NCBI GenBank assembly: GCA_000967895.1
Contig: FO203512.1
Location: forward strand, 4,153,531 to 4,217,530
DNA: 64,000 nucleotides
Direction: 5' to 3'
Origin: Oleispira antarctica RB-8
GTDB lineage: Bacteria > Pseudomonadota > Gammaproteobacteria > Pseudomonadales > Oceanobacteraceae
The notes below the pieces were generated by a model. It was not told the origin of the DNA. It did no database searches and saw only the letters and a program-made list of their open reading frames with translations. Of the stretch, positions 39,764-49,108 are shown in pieces; within the stretch, counting starts at the first letter, position 1, and every line of letters begins with the position of its first letter. The translations under genes were made by a program, and so were the position numbers.

Positions 39764-41455
39764 TTAACCGTTATCAACTGCACGGCCTTTCAGAGCAAAT
39801 AAACCCCGAGGACGCTTCTGGATGAATAAAATAATAAATACCAATACAAATATTTTCGCTAATACAGCACCCGCTACAGGTTCTAAAAATTTGTTAGCAA
39901 CACCTAAAGACATTGCCCCCACTAAGGTACCCCACAAATTTCCTACGCCACCAAATACCACGACCATAAAAGAATCGATAATATAAGCTTGACCCAAGTT
40001 TGGACCGACGTTCGTTAGCTGACTTAATGCCACACCTGCAATGCCGGCAATCCCCGAACCTAAACCAAACGTTAAGGCATCAACCCAACCCGTACGAATA
40101 CCCATAGAGCTGGCCATCGGGCGATTCATCGTTACCGCACGCATTTGCAAACCAAATAAAGTACGCTTTAAAACCAGCGCTAATACCGCTAAGACGACGA
40201 GGCTGAAAATAATGATGTATAAACGGTTATACGTTAGCGATAAACCTGGGTTCACCATAAAAGTACCCGCTAGCCAATCCGGTGTAATCACTTCCCGATT
40301 CAATGGACCAAAAATAGAACGCACCGCTTGCTGCAAGATCAAGCTAATACCGAACGTTGCTAATAACGTTTCTAATGGACGCCCATAAAGATGACGAATC
40401 ACCGAACGCTCAATCAAGATACCGACCAAACCGCTGACTAAAAATGCGGCCGGAATAGACACTAATAACGAAGCACCAATCGATTCAGGCATTAACATTT
40501 GCACGACATAAGTGGTATACGCCCCTAACATGATCATTTCGCCATGAGCCATGTTAATGACCCCCATGACACCAAAGGTAATGGCCAGACCAATTGCGGC
40601 TAATAATAAAACCGCTCCTAGTGCTAGACCAAAATAAAGATTCTCTAGATAGCCGTTATAACTCATGAGTGTTTCGATATCGGCTAAGGTTTTCTCGGCC
40701 AATTTAAATTCGTCATTACGCAGTTTTTTACTTTCTACATCAAAGCCTGCAATAAACTTATTTAATCCAATACGAACCTCTGAATATAAAGAACCATCCA
40801 ATTCTTCTAAGGCGAGCAGCCGAATTGTTGACTGATCTGATTTCAACAACATTAAGGCACGAACAGTTTTTAAGATATCCACAACCTGAGAGTTCTTTTC
40901 ACTCTTCAGTGTTTTTTCAACAAAGGCTAAATCAATGCTAGAACCGTCTTTCAATAAGTTCTGCGCTGCAGCGATTCGAGTGGCCGCATTAGGGTGGGTA
41001 ATTTTCAATAATGATAAATGGGAACGAAGATTGCGACGTAATGAATTATTCACCCCGATTCTCTTAACCCCACGCTTAGATAAACCAGAAACTTCTTCGT
41101 GGCTAAAGGCATCTAGCATGGCATTAGATTTTTCTGCACTGACCAATGACATATCAACAATCAGAATTCTCTTCTGATCTTTATCCACATTATTTTTCTT
41201 TTGATAATATAATTGACTATCTAGCAAGGATTGTAGAATTAATAATTTGTTGTCGTCTTCTATAGCTGCAATGCTATCAATGATGTCGGCTTTCTCTTTA
41301 TAATTTGCCTTAATCAGTTCCTGCACCGTTGCAGGCAGCGAATTGTGTAGTGCTGTTTTTTCTGTACTGTTAGAAGTACTAACATCGGCATGACTAAAAA
41401 CCGTAAGCAGCGAAAAACAACTAAGCCACACAATACGCTTTATATATTCGCGCAT
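39764..41455 (-). CDS. urtB: Urea ABC transporter permease UrtB with long periplasmic N-terminal region
   Basis: The LivH-type permease of the urea importer (563 aa). The membrane part begins near residue 275 (LYFGLALGAVLLLAAIGLAITFGVMGVINMAHGEMIMLGAYTTYVVQ) and has about eight spans. The first ~25 residues are a signal peptide (VWLSCFSLLTVFSHA) and ~26-270 form a soluble, mostly helical, HEAT-like region, a known long form of UrtB in proteobacteria. Its role is not established. It starts 96 bases after urtA, across a hairpin. Confidence 0.94.
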   Translation of the reverse strand: MREYIKRIVWLSCFSLLTVFSHADVSTSNSTEKTALHNSLPATVQELIKANYKEKADIIDSIAAIEDDNKLLILQSLLDSQLYYQKKNNVDKDQKRILIVDMSLVSAEKSNAMLDAFSHEEVSGLSKRGVKRIGVNNSLRRNLRSHLSLLKITHPNAATRIAAAQNLLKDGSSIDLAFVEKTLKSEKNSQVVDILKTVRALMLLKSDQSTIRLLALEELDGSLYSEVRIGLNKFIAGFDVESKKLRNDEFKLAEKTLADIETLMSYNGYLENLYFGLALGAVLLLAAIGLAITFGVMGVINMAHGEMIMLGAYTTYVVQMLMPESIGASLLVSIPAAFLVSGLVGILIERSVIRHLYGRPLETLLATFGISLILQQAVRSIFGPLNREVITPDWLAGTFMVNPGLSLTYNRLYIIIFSLVVLAVLALVLKRTLFGLQMRAVTMNRPMASSMGIRTGWVDALTFGLGSGIAGIAGVALSQLTNVGPNLGQAYIIDSFMVVVFGGVGNLWGTLVGAMSLGVANKFLEPVAGAVLAKIFVLVFIILFIQKRPRGLFALKGRAVDNG

Positions 41456-41514
41456 AATGATGTTCCTAATAAAATGTTAAATTTAAGATATGATGTTCTG
41501 TCGAGAAGTGAAGG

Positions 41515-41537
41515 CAGGGAGCGCAGCGCACTCCCTG
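41515..41537 (-). promoter_or_regulatory. Intercistronic hairpin between urtA and urtB
   Basis: A seven-base-pair stem (CAGGGAG / CTCCCTG) around a GC-rich nine-base centre, 14 bases after the urtA stop, without a T-run. Such hairpins after binding-protein genes usually protect the upstream message and lower expression of the permease genes; that role here is inferred. Confidence 0.65.
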
Positions 41538-41551
41538 ATATCGCAGAGGTA

Positions 41552-42874
41552 TTACTCTTCGCTAGCTAAAGCAGGTGCGCCACAGGTTTTAGTGACTGTA
41601 TTATAGTTTCCGCAATTGACAGGTGCCGTCCAGTCAGAAATAAGTACTTTGCTTTCTGGTAGGAAATCCGTCCATGCATCACCCTTCACTTCACCATCTG
41701 TGCTCCAAACAATATCGAACTGACCATCTTCTTGAATTTCACCAATAAGAACTGGCTTAGATAAGTGGTGGTTAGTATTCATCACTGCAGTACCACCAGA
41801 CAGGTTCGGCACAGTCATGCCATACATAGCAGCACGAACCTTATCAACATCTTCACTACCGGCTTTCTCAACCGCTTGTGCCCACATTTTAAAACCGATA
41901 TACGTTGCTTCCATAGGATCGTTTGTTACGCGCTTATCATCTTTGGTATAGGCATGCCATTGTGTAATGAATTTTTCATTTTCTTCACTATCTGCGCTCA
42001 TGAAATAATTCCAAGCGGCAAGGTGACCGACAAGAGGCTTAGCATCAAAACCAGAAAGTTCTTCTTCGCCAAGTGAGAAAGCCACAACAGGAATGTCTTC
42101 CGAGCTAATACCTTGGTTCGCTAGTTCTTTATAAAAAGGAACGTTAGCATCACCGTTTACCGTAGAAACTACCGCTGTTTTCTTACCAGCACTCCCAAAT
42201 TTTTTCACGTCAGAAACAATCGTCTGCCAATCGCTATGACCAAAGGGTGTGTAGTTCACCATAATATCTTCATCGGCAATGCCTTTCGATTTTAAATAGC
42301 TCACTAAAATTTTGTTGGTCGTACGAGGATAAACATAATCTGTACCGGCTAATACAAAACGTTTAGCACCGACTTCATTTAATAAATAATCAACCGCAGG
42401 AATAGCTTGCTGGTTTGGCGCTGCGCCCGTATAAAAAACATTTCTCGAAGATTCTTCACCTTCATATTGAACGGGATAGAACATCAAGCCATTTAATTCT
42501 TCAATCACTGGTAATACTGATTTACGTGATACAGAAGTCCAGCAGCCAAAAATCACATCGACCTCTTCTTGAGATAATAACTCTCGGGTTTTTTCAGCAA
42601 ATAAAGGCCAGTTTGATGCCGGGTCAACCACAACAGGTTCTAATTGCTTACCTAATAAACCGCCTTTTTTATTCTGTTCTTCAATCATCATAAGAACAGT
42701 ATCTTTCAGCGTTGTCTCTGAAATCGCCATCGTGCCAGATAACGAGTGCAATACACCGACTTTAATAGTATCTGCCGCATTCGCCATACTGATGCCTGCC
42801 GCTAACGTTGCAACAGCTAAAACTTTAGAAACCTTTCCAAGTTTTTTCGTGGTATTTCTTAACATGCTTTTCAT
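41552..42874 (-). CDS. urtA: Urea-binding periplasmic protein UrtA
   Basis: The substrate-binding protein of the urea importer (440 aa). The signal peptide ends near A33 (ISMANA). The mature part opens with DTIKVGVLHSLSGTMAISETTLKDTVLMMIEEQNKKGGLLGK, diagnostic of UrtA, and includes VFGCWTSVSRKSVLPVIEELNGLMFYPVQYEGEE. An AAGGAC ribosome site lies eight bases upstream. It is first in urtABCDE, with a sigma-54 promoter about 90 bases before the start codon. Confidence 0.97.
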   Translation of the reverse strand: MKSMLRNTTKKLGKVSKVLAVATLAAGISMANAADTIKVGVLHSLSGTMAISETTLKDTVLMMIEEQNKKGGLLGKQLEPVVVDPASNWPLFAEKTRELLSQEEVDVIFGCWTSVSRKSVLPVIEELNGLMFYPVQYEGEESSRNVFYTGAAPNQQAIPAVDYLLNEVGAKRFVLAGTDYVYPRTTNKILVSYLKSKGIADEDIMVNYTPFGHSDWQTIVSDVKKFGSAGKKTAVVSTVNGDANVPFYKELANQGISSEDIPVVAFSLGEEELSGFDAKPLVGHLAAWNYFMSADSEENEKFITQWHAYTKDDKRVTNDPMEATYIGFKMWAQAVEKAGSEDVDKVRAAMYGMTVPNLSGGTAVMNTNHHLSKPVLIGEIQEDGQFDIVWSTDGEVKGDAWTDFLPESKVLISDWTAPVNCGNYNTVTKTCGAPALASEE

Positions 42875-42964
42875 TACTTAAGTCCTTTTTCTTGCCTTAT
42901 GAAGTCAACATCTAAAACTTTACGTTTTGTAGTGCTGTATTTTTTGTATTACTGAATAGGCTAG

Positions 42965-42980
42965 AGCAAGGGTTGTACCA
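42965..42980 (-). promoter_or_regulatory. Sigma-54 promoter of urtABCDE
   Basis: Minus-strand sequence TGGTACAACCCTTGCT fits the -24/-12 consensus with exact GG-N10-GC spacing and a perfect TTGCT half. Predicted transcript start is about 80 bases before the urtA ATG. Confidence 0.85.
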
Positions 42981-43074
42981 GTTTTATATTTACTTTGATT
43001 TTCAACGACTTAATTGAGTTTTTGCACATTTTTTCAATTTTATTTAGAGGCCAACATATTATTTAATTTTAATG

Positions 43075-43091
43075 CGCACCAGAATAATCCA
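43075..43091. promoter_or_regulatory. Weak NtrC-like site upstream of urtA
   Basis: CGCACC-N5-AATCCA matches one half of the NtrC palindrome well (five of six bases) and the other poorly. It lies 95 bases upstream of the sigma-54 element. Confidence 0.35.
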
Positions 43092-43106
43092 ACCCATTCG
43101 CGACCA

Positions 43107-43123
43107 TGCTTTTATTTGGTGCG
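43107..43123. promoter_or_regulatory. Possible NtrC enhancer upstream of urtA
   Basis: TGCTTT-N5-GGTGCG matches the NtrC palindrome in eight of twelve positions and starts 127 bases upstream of the sigma-54 element, the same distance as at the torF promoter. Confidence 0.5.
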
Positions 43124-43240
43124 AAATATAAGAAAATTAATTCTCAATTATATTCACCTATTAGCAAAGTAGACAAAGAGATTAAAAGGCGGAGATCACA
43201 AACATGAAAGCGGAAGAAGAAACAGATAATTTGAAAGTTA

Positions 43241-43268
43241 GAGCAGGTAAACCACAGGTCACCTGCTC
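43241..43268 (-). terminator. Hairpin after ureG
   Basis: An eight-base-pair perfect stem (GAGCAGGT / ACCTGCTC) with a 12-base loop, 22 bases past the ureG stop. The following minus-strand sequence TAACTTTC is only weakly T-rich. Confidence 0.6.
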
Positions 43269-43290
43269 AATTTTGGAGCAAAACTGATAA

Positions 43291-43932
43291 TTAAATAACG
43301 TTATTTTTCATCAAATCAGTATCACGCAACATGCCTTGCTCGATAATGAAGCGTACGATGTCTTGCACACCTTGGCCACTTTTTAGATTAGAGAAAACAA
43401 AGGGACGTTCGCCACGCATTTTCTTAGCGTCACGATCCATTACGTCTAATGAAGCACCGACCATGGGTGCTAGATCGATTTTATTAATAATTAATAAATC
43501 CGATTTAGTAATACCTGGGCCACCTTTGCGCGGAATCTTATCGCCAGCAGAAACGTCAATAACGTATAAGGTTAAATCAGAAAGTTCTGGGCTAAAGGTT
43601 GCAGATAAATTATCACCCCCTGATTCAACCAAGACCATTTCTAAACCTTGGTGGCGATCAGAAAGTTCTTTAACCGCCGCAAGGTTCATGGATGCATCTT
43701 CGCGAATAGCAGTATGCGGGCAACCACCCGTTTCGACACCGATGATACGATCGGCATCTAACGCTTCGTTACGCGTTAAAAACTGTGCATCTTCTTTGGT
43801 ATAAATGTCGTTAGTCACGACGGCAATGTTGTAGGTATCTTTCATTATTTTGCACAAGGTGGTTAATAATGCAGTTTTACCGGATCCTACAGGACCGCCA
43901 ACGCCGACGCGCAATGTTTGTTGTGTTGTCAT
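43291..43932 (-). CDS. ureG: Urease accessory GTPase UreG
   Basis: A SIMIBI-class GTPase (213 aa) that powers nickel delivery to apo-urease. The P-loop GPVGSGKT is at residues 13-20, the nickel-binding metal motif appears as [17 protein letters not shown] (the CPH motif), and the base-recognition motif is [12 protein letters not shown]. It ends the urease operon, 31 bases after ureF. Confidence 0.97.
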   Translation of the reverse strand: MTTQQTLRVGVGGPVGSGKTALLTTLCKIMKDTYNIAVVTNDIYTKEDAQFLTRNEALDADRIIGVETGGCPHTAIREDASMNLAAVKELSDRHQGLEMVLVESGGDNLSATFSPELSDLTLYVIDVSAGDKIPRKGGPGITKSDLLIINKIDLAPMVGASLDVMDRDAKKMRGERPFVFSNLKSGQGVQDIVRFIIEQGMLRDTDLMKNNVI

Positions 43933-43963
43933 TTTTCGACCTTCTAAATTTTATAAATACGGA

Positions 43964-44698
43964 TCACGATCGAAACAATCGTGAATACTGGGTTTCATGT
44001 AATGCCGATGACATAGATAGCCCCACTAAGCCTGACCCAATATCATCATCTTCAAGTTGCATCGCGTTTTCGACGATCGCTTCAATTTCTGGAATCAAGT
44101 GGCGAATAATATTTTGCCCATCTGTTTGCCCCATCGGCATAGCTTTGCTTGCCGAAGTTATTTGATTTTCCAGCCATGACCATACGAAACCAATCAAACA
44201 TTCCTCAACTGTTAATCCTTTGATAACCCCATTCAAAGCATACATACAGGCCACGGTGGGTTTATCGACTACGTCTAACTTTGCGATATGTTCCACAGAC
44301 TGGCTCTTATGCCATTGCTTAAACGCATCACCGACTTGAATGTCTTCAAGATAAAGTTCTTTGGTTTCACGAAAGGCGAGCAGTGTCGCATTCCATGTTT
44401 TTAAAGACTGGGCATTTAAAGAGTCACTATCACTATTTTCTTCATTCACTTGTTTATCGGCTTCTTCGTGCTCAATAAAATAAGCATTCCAAGTTTGATG
44501 CAACCTTTTTAATATCGGTAAATCAATACCACCCAAACCATGAATCATCACACTTTTAATCCACTGCTCAACATCATCTGCATTTTTGCACCAGCCTGCT
44601 TCCAAGGTATATTCCAAACCTTGGGAGTAAGCGAAAGCACCAATTGGTAATGCTGGGCTAGAGATGTGCAACAGATTCAGTAAGCTAGTGGTTTGCAT
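43964..44698 (-). CDS. ureF: Urease accessory protein UreF
   Basis: A helical accessory protein (244 aa) that bridges UreG and the urease-UreD complex. LLHISSPALPIGAFAYSQGLEYTLEAGW near the N-terminus is the family signature, and the end contains GLSMSSALHETQYSRLFRS. I start it at the ATG at 44698, just after the ureE stop; an upstream in-frame ATG would add 32 residues that only read through the His-codon repeats of ureE. A segment of about 25 acidic residues near 125-150 (EEADKQVNEENSDSDS) is an unusual insert. Confidence 0.94.
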   Translation of the reverse strand: MQTTSLLNLLHISSPALPIGAFAYSQGLEYTLEAGWCKNADDVEQWIKSVMIHGLGGIDLPILKRLHQTWNAYFIEHEEADKQVNEENSDSDSLNAQSLKTWNATLLAFRETKELYLEDIQVGDAFKQWHKSQSVEHIAKLDVVDKPTVACMYALNGVIKGLTVEECLIGFVWSWLENQITSASKAMPMGQTDGQNIIRHLIPEIEAIVENAMQLEDDDIGSGLVGLSMSSALHETQYSRLFRS

Positions 44699-44699
44699 T

Positions 44700-45284
44700 T
44701 TAATGCTCATGATCGTGCGAATGATTTTCGTCATGGCTATGACTCTCATCATGAGAGTGGCTATGACTTTCACTATGAGAATGTCCGTGATCATGGGTGT
44801 GAGAATCTACATCCGGATGCACGTAATCATCGTCGCCATGAGAATGACCACCATGGTCGCCATAAGCACCGTTTTCGGGTTCGAATGGCGCAGGTTCATG
44901 TATGACCTTGAGGCCGAGCTGAATCAACATGTCATCCAGCACGTAATCGTTTTGGTAGCGTAACCAACCATCGCCAACCTGCAAAGACACGTGGCGATTT
45001 CCAAGGTGATAACAGCCACGTGCAAATAGTTTCGCATCATCGGTGGTTGCCGTTGTTACAACTTCGTCAGCCGCGATGATTTTATAAACATCGCCCGCGT
45101 CACAGCGCATCAAGGTATCACCACGCATGACGTCACCACGATCAATCATGATGCCGACTTCTTGGCCAGTGATGGTGTGTGTTTTAAAACGACCGCGTTT
45201 ACGCTGGTCATAAGGTAAACAGATACTGTCTTTAATATTTTCCTCACCGGTTGGGTGAAGAATTTTTTCAATAATTTTAATCAA
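44700..45284 (-). CDS. ureE: Urease nickel chaperone UreE with His-rich tail
   Basis: The nickel-donating metallochaperone (194 aa). The folded part shows the N-terminal peptide-binding domain and the metal-binding domain (LFARGCYHLGNRHVSLQVGDGWLRYQNDYVLDDML). From ~residue 145 to the end the protein is a His/Asp/Ser tail of HSH/HDH repeats with roughly 20 histidines, known in Klebsiella-type UreE to store nickel. The matching DNA is a run of CAT/CAC-rich repeats. It starts 47 bases after ureC. Confidence 0.96.
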   Translation of the reverse strand: MIKIIEKILHPTGEENIKDSICLPYDQRKRGRFKTHTITGQEVGIMIDRGDVMRGDTLMRCDAGDVYKIIAADEVVTTATTDDAKLFARGCYHLGNRHVSLQVGDGWLRYQNDYVLDDMLIQLGLKVIHEPAPFEPENGAYGDHGGHSHGDDDYVHPDVDSHTHDHGHSHSESHSHSHDESHSHDENHSHDHEH

Positions 45285-45331
45285 TTTAGCTCAAATCCTT
45301 CATCGTGATAAATACCAGGGTTAAATCATAT

Positions 45332-47047
45332 CTAAAACAAAAAGTATCGTTGTGCCATCGGTAATACTTCAGCCGGTTCACACGTTAGCTCCACACCGTC
45401 AGCTTTCACTACATAGGTTTGTGGATCAACTTCAACCACGGGCTGATAATCATTTAATACCATGTCGCACTTGCGAATTGAGCGACAGTTTTTCACCGCC
45501 ACCAATTCTTTATCCAAACCTAAATGCGCTAAGGTATTTTGCTCTAGTGCCGCTTTTGAAACGAAGGTCAAACTGGTTTTAGAAACCGCCTTCCCCATCG
45601 CACCAAACATCAAACGATAATGCACTGGCTGGGGTGTTGGAATAGATGCATTTGGATCGCCCATTGGCGCAGCGGCGATCATTCCACCTTTAATAATTAA
45701 TGAAGGCTTAGTTCCAAAGAACATCGGTTTCCATAAAACCAAATCGGCATACTTACCGACTTCAACCGAGCCTACTTCATCAGAGATACCATGAGTAATG
45801 GCGGGGTTAATGGTGTACTTCGCAATGTAACGACGCGCACGAAAGTTATCACAGCCTTCAATTTCAGAATTTTCATCTTCCGGTAATGGCCCACGCTGCA
45901 CTTTCATTTTGTGCGCAGTTTGCCAAGTACGTGTGATCACTTCACCTACGCGACCCATCGCTTGTGAGTCAGAAGAAATCATCGAGAAAGCGCCAAGGTC
46001 ATGCAGAATATCTTCGGCGGCAATGGTTTCTCGACGAATTCGAGAATCGGCAAAGGCAACGTCTTCTGGAATATTCGGATCAAGATGATGGCAAACCATC
46101 AGCATGTCTAAATGTTCGTCAACGGTGTTCACGGTATAAGGACGAGTCGGGTTAGTCGATGACGGTAATACGTTCGACTCACCGCAAGCTTTAATAATAT
46201 CCGGTGCGTGGCCACCACCTGCACCTTCGGTATGGTAAGTGTGAATAACACGGCCTTTTAATGCACCCAGCGTATCTTCAACAAAACCGGATTCGTTTAA
46301 CGTATCGGTATGAATCGCAACTTGCACATCATACTTTTCCGCCACGGTTAAGCAGTTATCAATCGACGCGGGGGTTGTGCCCCAATCTTCATGTAACTTT
46401 AAACCGATGGCTCCCGCGACACATTGCTCTTCTAGCGCTTCCGGTAACGACGCATTACCTTTGCCTAAGAAACCAAAATTCATCGGCAACTCATCCACCG
46501 CTTGCATCATCTTACCTAAGTGCCAAGGCCCTGGTGTACAGGTAGTTGCATTCGTTCCTGTTGCGGGCCCAGTACCACCACCGATCATGGTAGTCGTTCC
46601 CGACATCAAAGCTTCTTCAACTTGCTGAGGGCAAATAAAATGAATGTGCGCATCAATGCCACCCGCCGTCAGAATTTGTCCTTCGCCTGCAATGATTTCA
46701 GTGCCGGGCCCAATTTCGATTGTGACCCCTGCTTGCGTATCAGGATTACCGGCTTTACCAATGGCTTGAATACGACCATTGTTTAACGCAACGTCGGCTT
46801 TAATAATGCCCGTGGCATCTAAAATAAGTGCATTGGTAATTACCGTGTCTGGCACTTTGTCGGAGGTAGACTGACTCTGCCCCATACCATCCCGAATAAC
46901 TTTACCGCCACCGAATTTAACTTCATCACCATAAACGGTGAAATCTTTTTCCGGTGTGATAAATAATTCTGTATCACCTAAGCGAACTTTATCGCCTACG
47001 GTCGCGCCATACATATCAACGTAAGTTCTGCGATCTATTTTAGCCAT
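45332..47047 (-). CDS. ureC: Urease alpha (catalytic) subunit
   Basis: The nickel-containing catalytic subunit that hydrolyses urea to ammonia and carbamate. All active-site residues are visible at standard numbers: H134 and H136, carbamylated K217, H219, H246, H272, flap residues C319 and H320, and D360. Length is 571 residues against the usual ~567. It lies 13 bases after ureB. Confidence 0.98.
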   Translation of the reverse strand: MAKIDRRTYVDMYGATVGDKVRLGDTELFITPEKDFTVYGDEVKFGGGKVIRDGMGQSQSTSDKVPDTVITNALILDATGIIKADVALNNGRIQAIGKAGNPDTQAGVTIEIGPGTEIIAGEGQILTAGGIDAHIHFICPQQVEEALMSGTTTMIGGGTGPATGTNATTCTPGPWHLGKMMQAVDELPMNFGFLGKGNASLPEALEEQCVAGAIGLKLHEDWGTTPASIDNCLTVAEKYDVQVAIHTDTLNESGFVEDTLGALKGRVIHTYHTEGAGGGHAPDIIKACGESNVLPSSTNPTRPYTVNTVDEHLDMLMVCHHLDPNIPEDVAFADSRIRRETIAAEDILHDLGAFSMISSDSQAMGRVGEVITRTWQTAHKMKVQRGPLPEDENSEIEGCDNFRARRYIAKYTINPAITHGISDEVGSVEVGKYADLVLWKPMFFGTKPSLIIKGGMIAAAPMGDPNASIPTPQPVHYRLMFGAMGKAVSKTSLTFVSKAALEQNTLAHLGLDKELVAVKNCRSIRKCDMVLNDYQPVVEVDPQTYVVKADGVELTCEPAEVLPMAQRYFLF

Positions 47048-47060
47048 TATACGTTCCTCA

Positions 47061-47378
47061 TCAGAGCTTACCCATTATGTCGCCGCGAAAACCATAAATG
47101 GTTTTGGTTCCGGCATATTCAACTAATTCTACTTCTCGTACTTGGCCTGGCTCAAAACGCACGGCGGTTCCGGCGGCAATGTTTAAGCGAAAACCCTTGG
47201 TCGGTTCACGATCAAACTTAAGCCCTAAGTTGGCTTCGTAAAAATGATAATGCGAACCGATTTGAATCGGGCGATCACCGGAATTTGAAACTTTTACTTT
47301 AATAGTTTTTTGGCCGACATTTAATTCGATATCACTGTCAGGGCCTGATGCTGGAATAATTTCACCTGGAATCATCAC
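47061..47378 (-). CDS. ureB: Urease beta subunit
   Basis: The small structural subunit of urease (105 aa). [11 protein letters not shown] at the start (after an extra M) and [28 protein letters not shown] with [17 protein letters not shown] are textbook UreB. The gene lies between ureA (38-base gap) and ureC. Confidence 0.97.
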   Translation of the reverse strand: MMIPGEIIPASGPDSDIELNVGQKTIKVKVSNSGDRPIQIGSHYHFYEANLGLKFDREPTKGFRLNIAAGTAVRFEPGQVREVELVEYAGTKTIYGFRGDIMGKL

Positions 47379-47416
47379 ATACTCCTTTTTATAGTCTGAA
47401 CTTTTATAGAATAAGC

Positions 47417-47719
47417 TTAAGCAATGGGAGAATGAACAGTCACTAATTTAGTGCCGTCAGGAAACGTTGCTTCCACTTGTACGTCATGAATCATTGATGC
47501 GACACCGTCCATCACTTCATCACGGGAAATCACATTACGACCCGCGTTCATTAAATCAGCGACTGTGCGTCCATCACGAGCACCCTCAACAATAAAAGAT
47601 GAAATGATCGCGATGCATTCTGGGTAATTTAATTTCACCCCTCGGGCACGACGTTTCTCAGCCAATTCTCCTGCCATATAAATTAATAACTTATCTTTTT
47701 CTCTTGGCGATAATTCCAT
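47417..47719 (-). CDS. ureA: Urease gamma subunit
   Basis: The smallest urease subunit (100 aa). [34 protein letters not shown] and [20 protein letters not shown] are diagnostic. It is 55 bases after ureD and before ureB, the standard order. Confidence 0.98.
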   Translation of the reverse strand: MELSPREKDKLLIYMAGELAEKRRARGVKLNYPECIAIISSFIVEGARDGRTVADLMNAGRNVISRDEVMDGVASMIHDVQVEATFPDGTKLVTVHSPIA

Positions 47720-47774
47720 AATTTAAACCTTCACTTAATATCTATTTTTAAATTCGTTTTAATTAATGCTTATA

Positions 47775-48656
47775 TTAGGTATTCCAAATGCGTGGAGCAC
47801 ACGCATCGCGACCATTCACAAACGGCCGCATCCACTGCCAATATTTTATAAATACTTTTTTCGCATTATCCGCACAAGGGCCAAGATAACGCACGATGAC
47901 TAAACCGGGTTTATGAGTGACCGCAACCAATCCTTTCGCTTGTCCTGACTCTACCGTTAATGCGGCTAATTTTTCTAATGCTTCACGCTGCTCTTCATCT
48001 AATTCAGGAATTTGGTCTGCGTCATTCGTCAAAATGAAACTGCCAAAAACAGCCTGCTTTGCCAAGCCTGCTTTATCTTGCATGATGTCGCCTTTTGCAG
48101 AAATCGTATTTCGCTCAATAAATAACGGCACACCATTTCGCTGAATCGATATCACTTGTCGAATACTGCCACGCTCAAACCAATCTTCGCTGCTCGGGCG
48201 ACCTAAGCAAACAATATCCCAGCCCATAAACTGGGCATTATCATTCAGCTCGACTTCAGTAATTAGTTCGCCTTCAGCGCCATCGAATACCAAAGTTTCT
48301 TGTGGCATCCATTCAAGTACGGCACCGTTGTCGATTTTTAACGACACTTTCTGAAATTGTTTACGCTCGGTAATATTATTATAAATTTTACCCGCCGATG
48401 GTGTCGTCATTAATGCTTGGGCATGCGACTTTAGATGTAAGCCAATGGTTAAATAATCTCCAGCCACCAGCCCACCAGGGGGGTGTAATAAATACAAGTG
48501 TGCACAAATATTGCCTTCCGGATAAAAAGCACGCTGCACGCGTAATGGACCAAAGTGACTGGTTTTTCCTAAGCGTGTTTTATCATCAAGATAAACCAAC
48601 TCGGCTTGATAATTAGCCAACCAATGTAATGTGGGATCAAGTTCTTGCGATTGCAA
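47775..48656 (-). CDS. ureD: Urease accessory protein UreD
   Basis: The accessory scaffold (293 aa) that binds apo-urease and recruits UreF-UreG. It shows the family blocks TRLGKTSHFGPLRVQRAFYPEG, LLHPPGGLVAGDYLTIGL and TPSAGKIYNNI, and ends with LVIVRYLGPCADNAKKVFIKYWQWMRP before an arginine-containing C-terminus. It is the first gene of ureDABCEFG and carries the sigma-54 promoter about 95 bases upstream. Confidence 0.95.
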   Translation of the reverse strand: MQSQELDPTLHWLANYQAELVYLDDKTRLGKTSHFGPLRVQRAFYPEGNICAHLYLLHPPGGLVAGDYLTIGLHLKSHAQALMTTPSAGKIYNNITERKQFQKVSLKIDNGAVLEWMPQETLVFDGAEGELITEVELNDNAQFMGWDIVCLGRPSSEDWFERGSIRQVISIQRNGVPLFIERNTISAKGDIMQDKAGLAKQAVFGSFILTNDADQIPELDEEQREALEKLAALTVESGQAKGLVAVTHKPGLVIVRYLGPCADNAKKVFIKYWQWMRPFVNGRDACAPRIWNT

Positions 48657-48751
48657 AAATACTTACCTTTTAACAATGTGGAAATAGATTGATTAATGTT
48701 ACTTCATGACATCGATCAACAATGCGCTTCAGCACTCGTTGCGATAATAAG

Positions 48752-48767
48752 AGCAAGGGCCTTGCCA
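48752..48767 (-). promoter_or_regulatory. Sigma-54 promoter of ureDABCEFG
   Basis: Minus-strand TGGCAAGGCCCTTGCT matches the -24/-12 consensus in all but one fixed position, with perfect spacing. The predicted transcript start is about 85 bases before the ureD ATG. Confidence 0.92.
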
Positions 48768-48872
48768 ACTGTGACAATGTTGACTAAATGAATACTATTT
48801 TCAATAGAAAAGAGATTGTCAGCTTTAGCAGGTTAGTTTTAGCTCATATTTTATTCAAGATTAAAAAAAGGC

Positions 48873-48889
48873 TGCGCATTAATGATGCG
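48873..48889. promoter_or_regulatory. NtrC-like site upstream of ureD
   Basis: TGCGCA-N5-GATGCG is an NtrC-like dyad (eight of twelve positions), 106 bases upstream of the sigma-54 element. Confidence 0.5.
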
Positions 48890-48901
48890 AAATATGGCTG
48901 T

Positions 48902-48918
48902 TGCGCTAAATTGGTGCA
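48902..48918. promoter_or_regulatory. NtrC enhancer site upstream of ureD
   Basis: TGCGCTAAATTGGTGCA matches TGCACY-N5-GGTGCA at eleven of twelve positions, 135 bases upstream of the sigma-54 element. This is the best NtrC site in the window. Confidence 0.78.
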
Positions 48919-49108
48919 AGAAAACAGAACAGAAGATAAGTAATATGAATTCTAATAAATCCATATTATTCATTTAATGAATGGAGTACTTTTAATTACA
49001 CTGCCTTATTCAAATAATTTCTAATGTACCTGCCGTTCAAGATACTAATCAACACAGTACAATCGGCAAGAACGCCAATCTAAGAACAACAAGACAAGAG
49101 AGCAAATT

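Larger units (their letters stand above)
42875..43290. other. Regulatory region between ureG and urtA
   Basis: A 416-base AT-rich gap with no gene. It contains the urtA sigma-54 promoter, two possible NtrC sites and the hairpin after ureG, listed separately. I see no small RNA signature or other ORF with a ribosome site. Confidence 0.7.
48657..49108. other. Regulatory region between ureD and the SDR gene
   Basis: A 452-base AT-rich gap between divergent genes, without a gene. It contains the ureD sigma-54 promoter and two NtrC-like sites. The promoter of the SDR gene is not recognised; its leader has AGAGAG-type purines just before the ATG. Confidence 0.7.

Noticed and set aside
44699-44794. 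N-terminal extension of ureF by 32 residues
   Set aside because: The extension only reads the ureE His tail in another frame; the ATG at 44698 fits the family and the ureE stop.
44664-44963. Plus-strand ORF rich in Met/Ile/Val opposite ureE
   Set aside because: It is the antisense reading of the His-codon repeats of ureE (CAT becomes ATG), not a gene.
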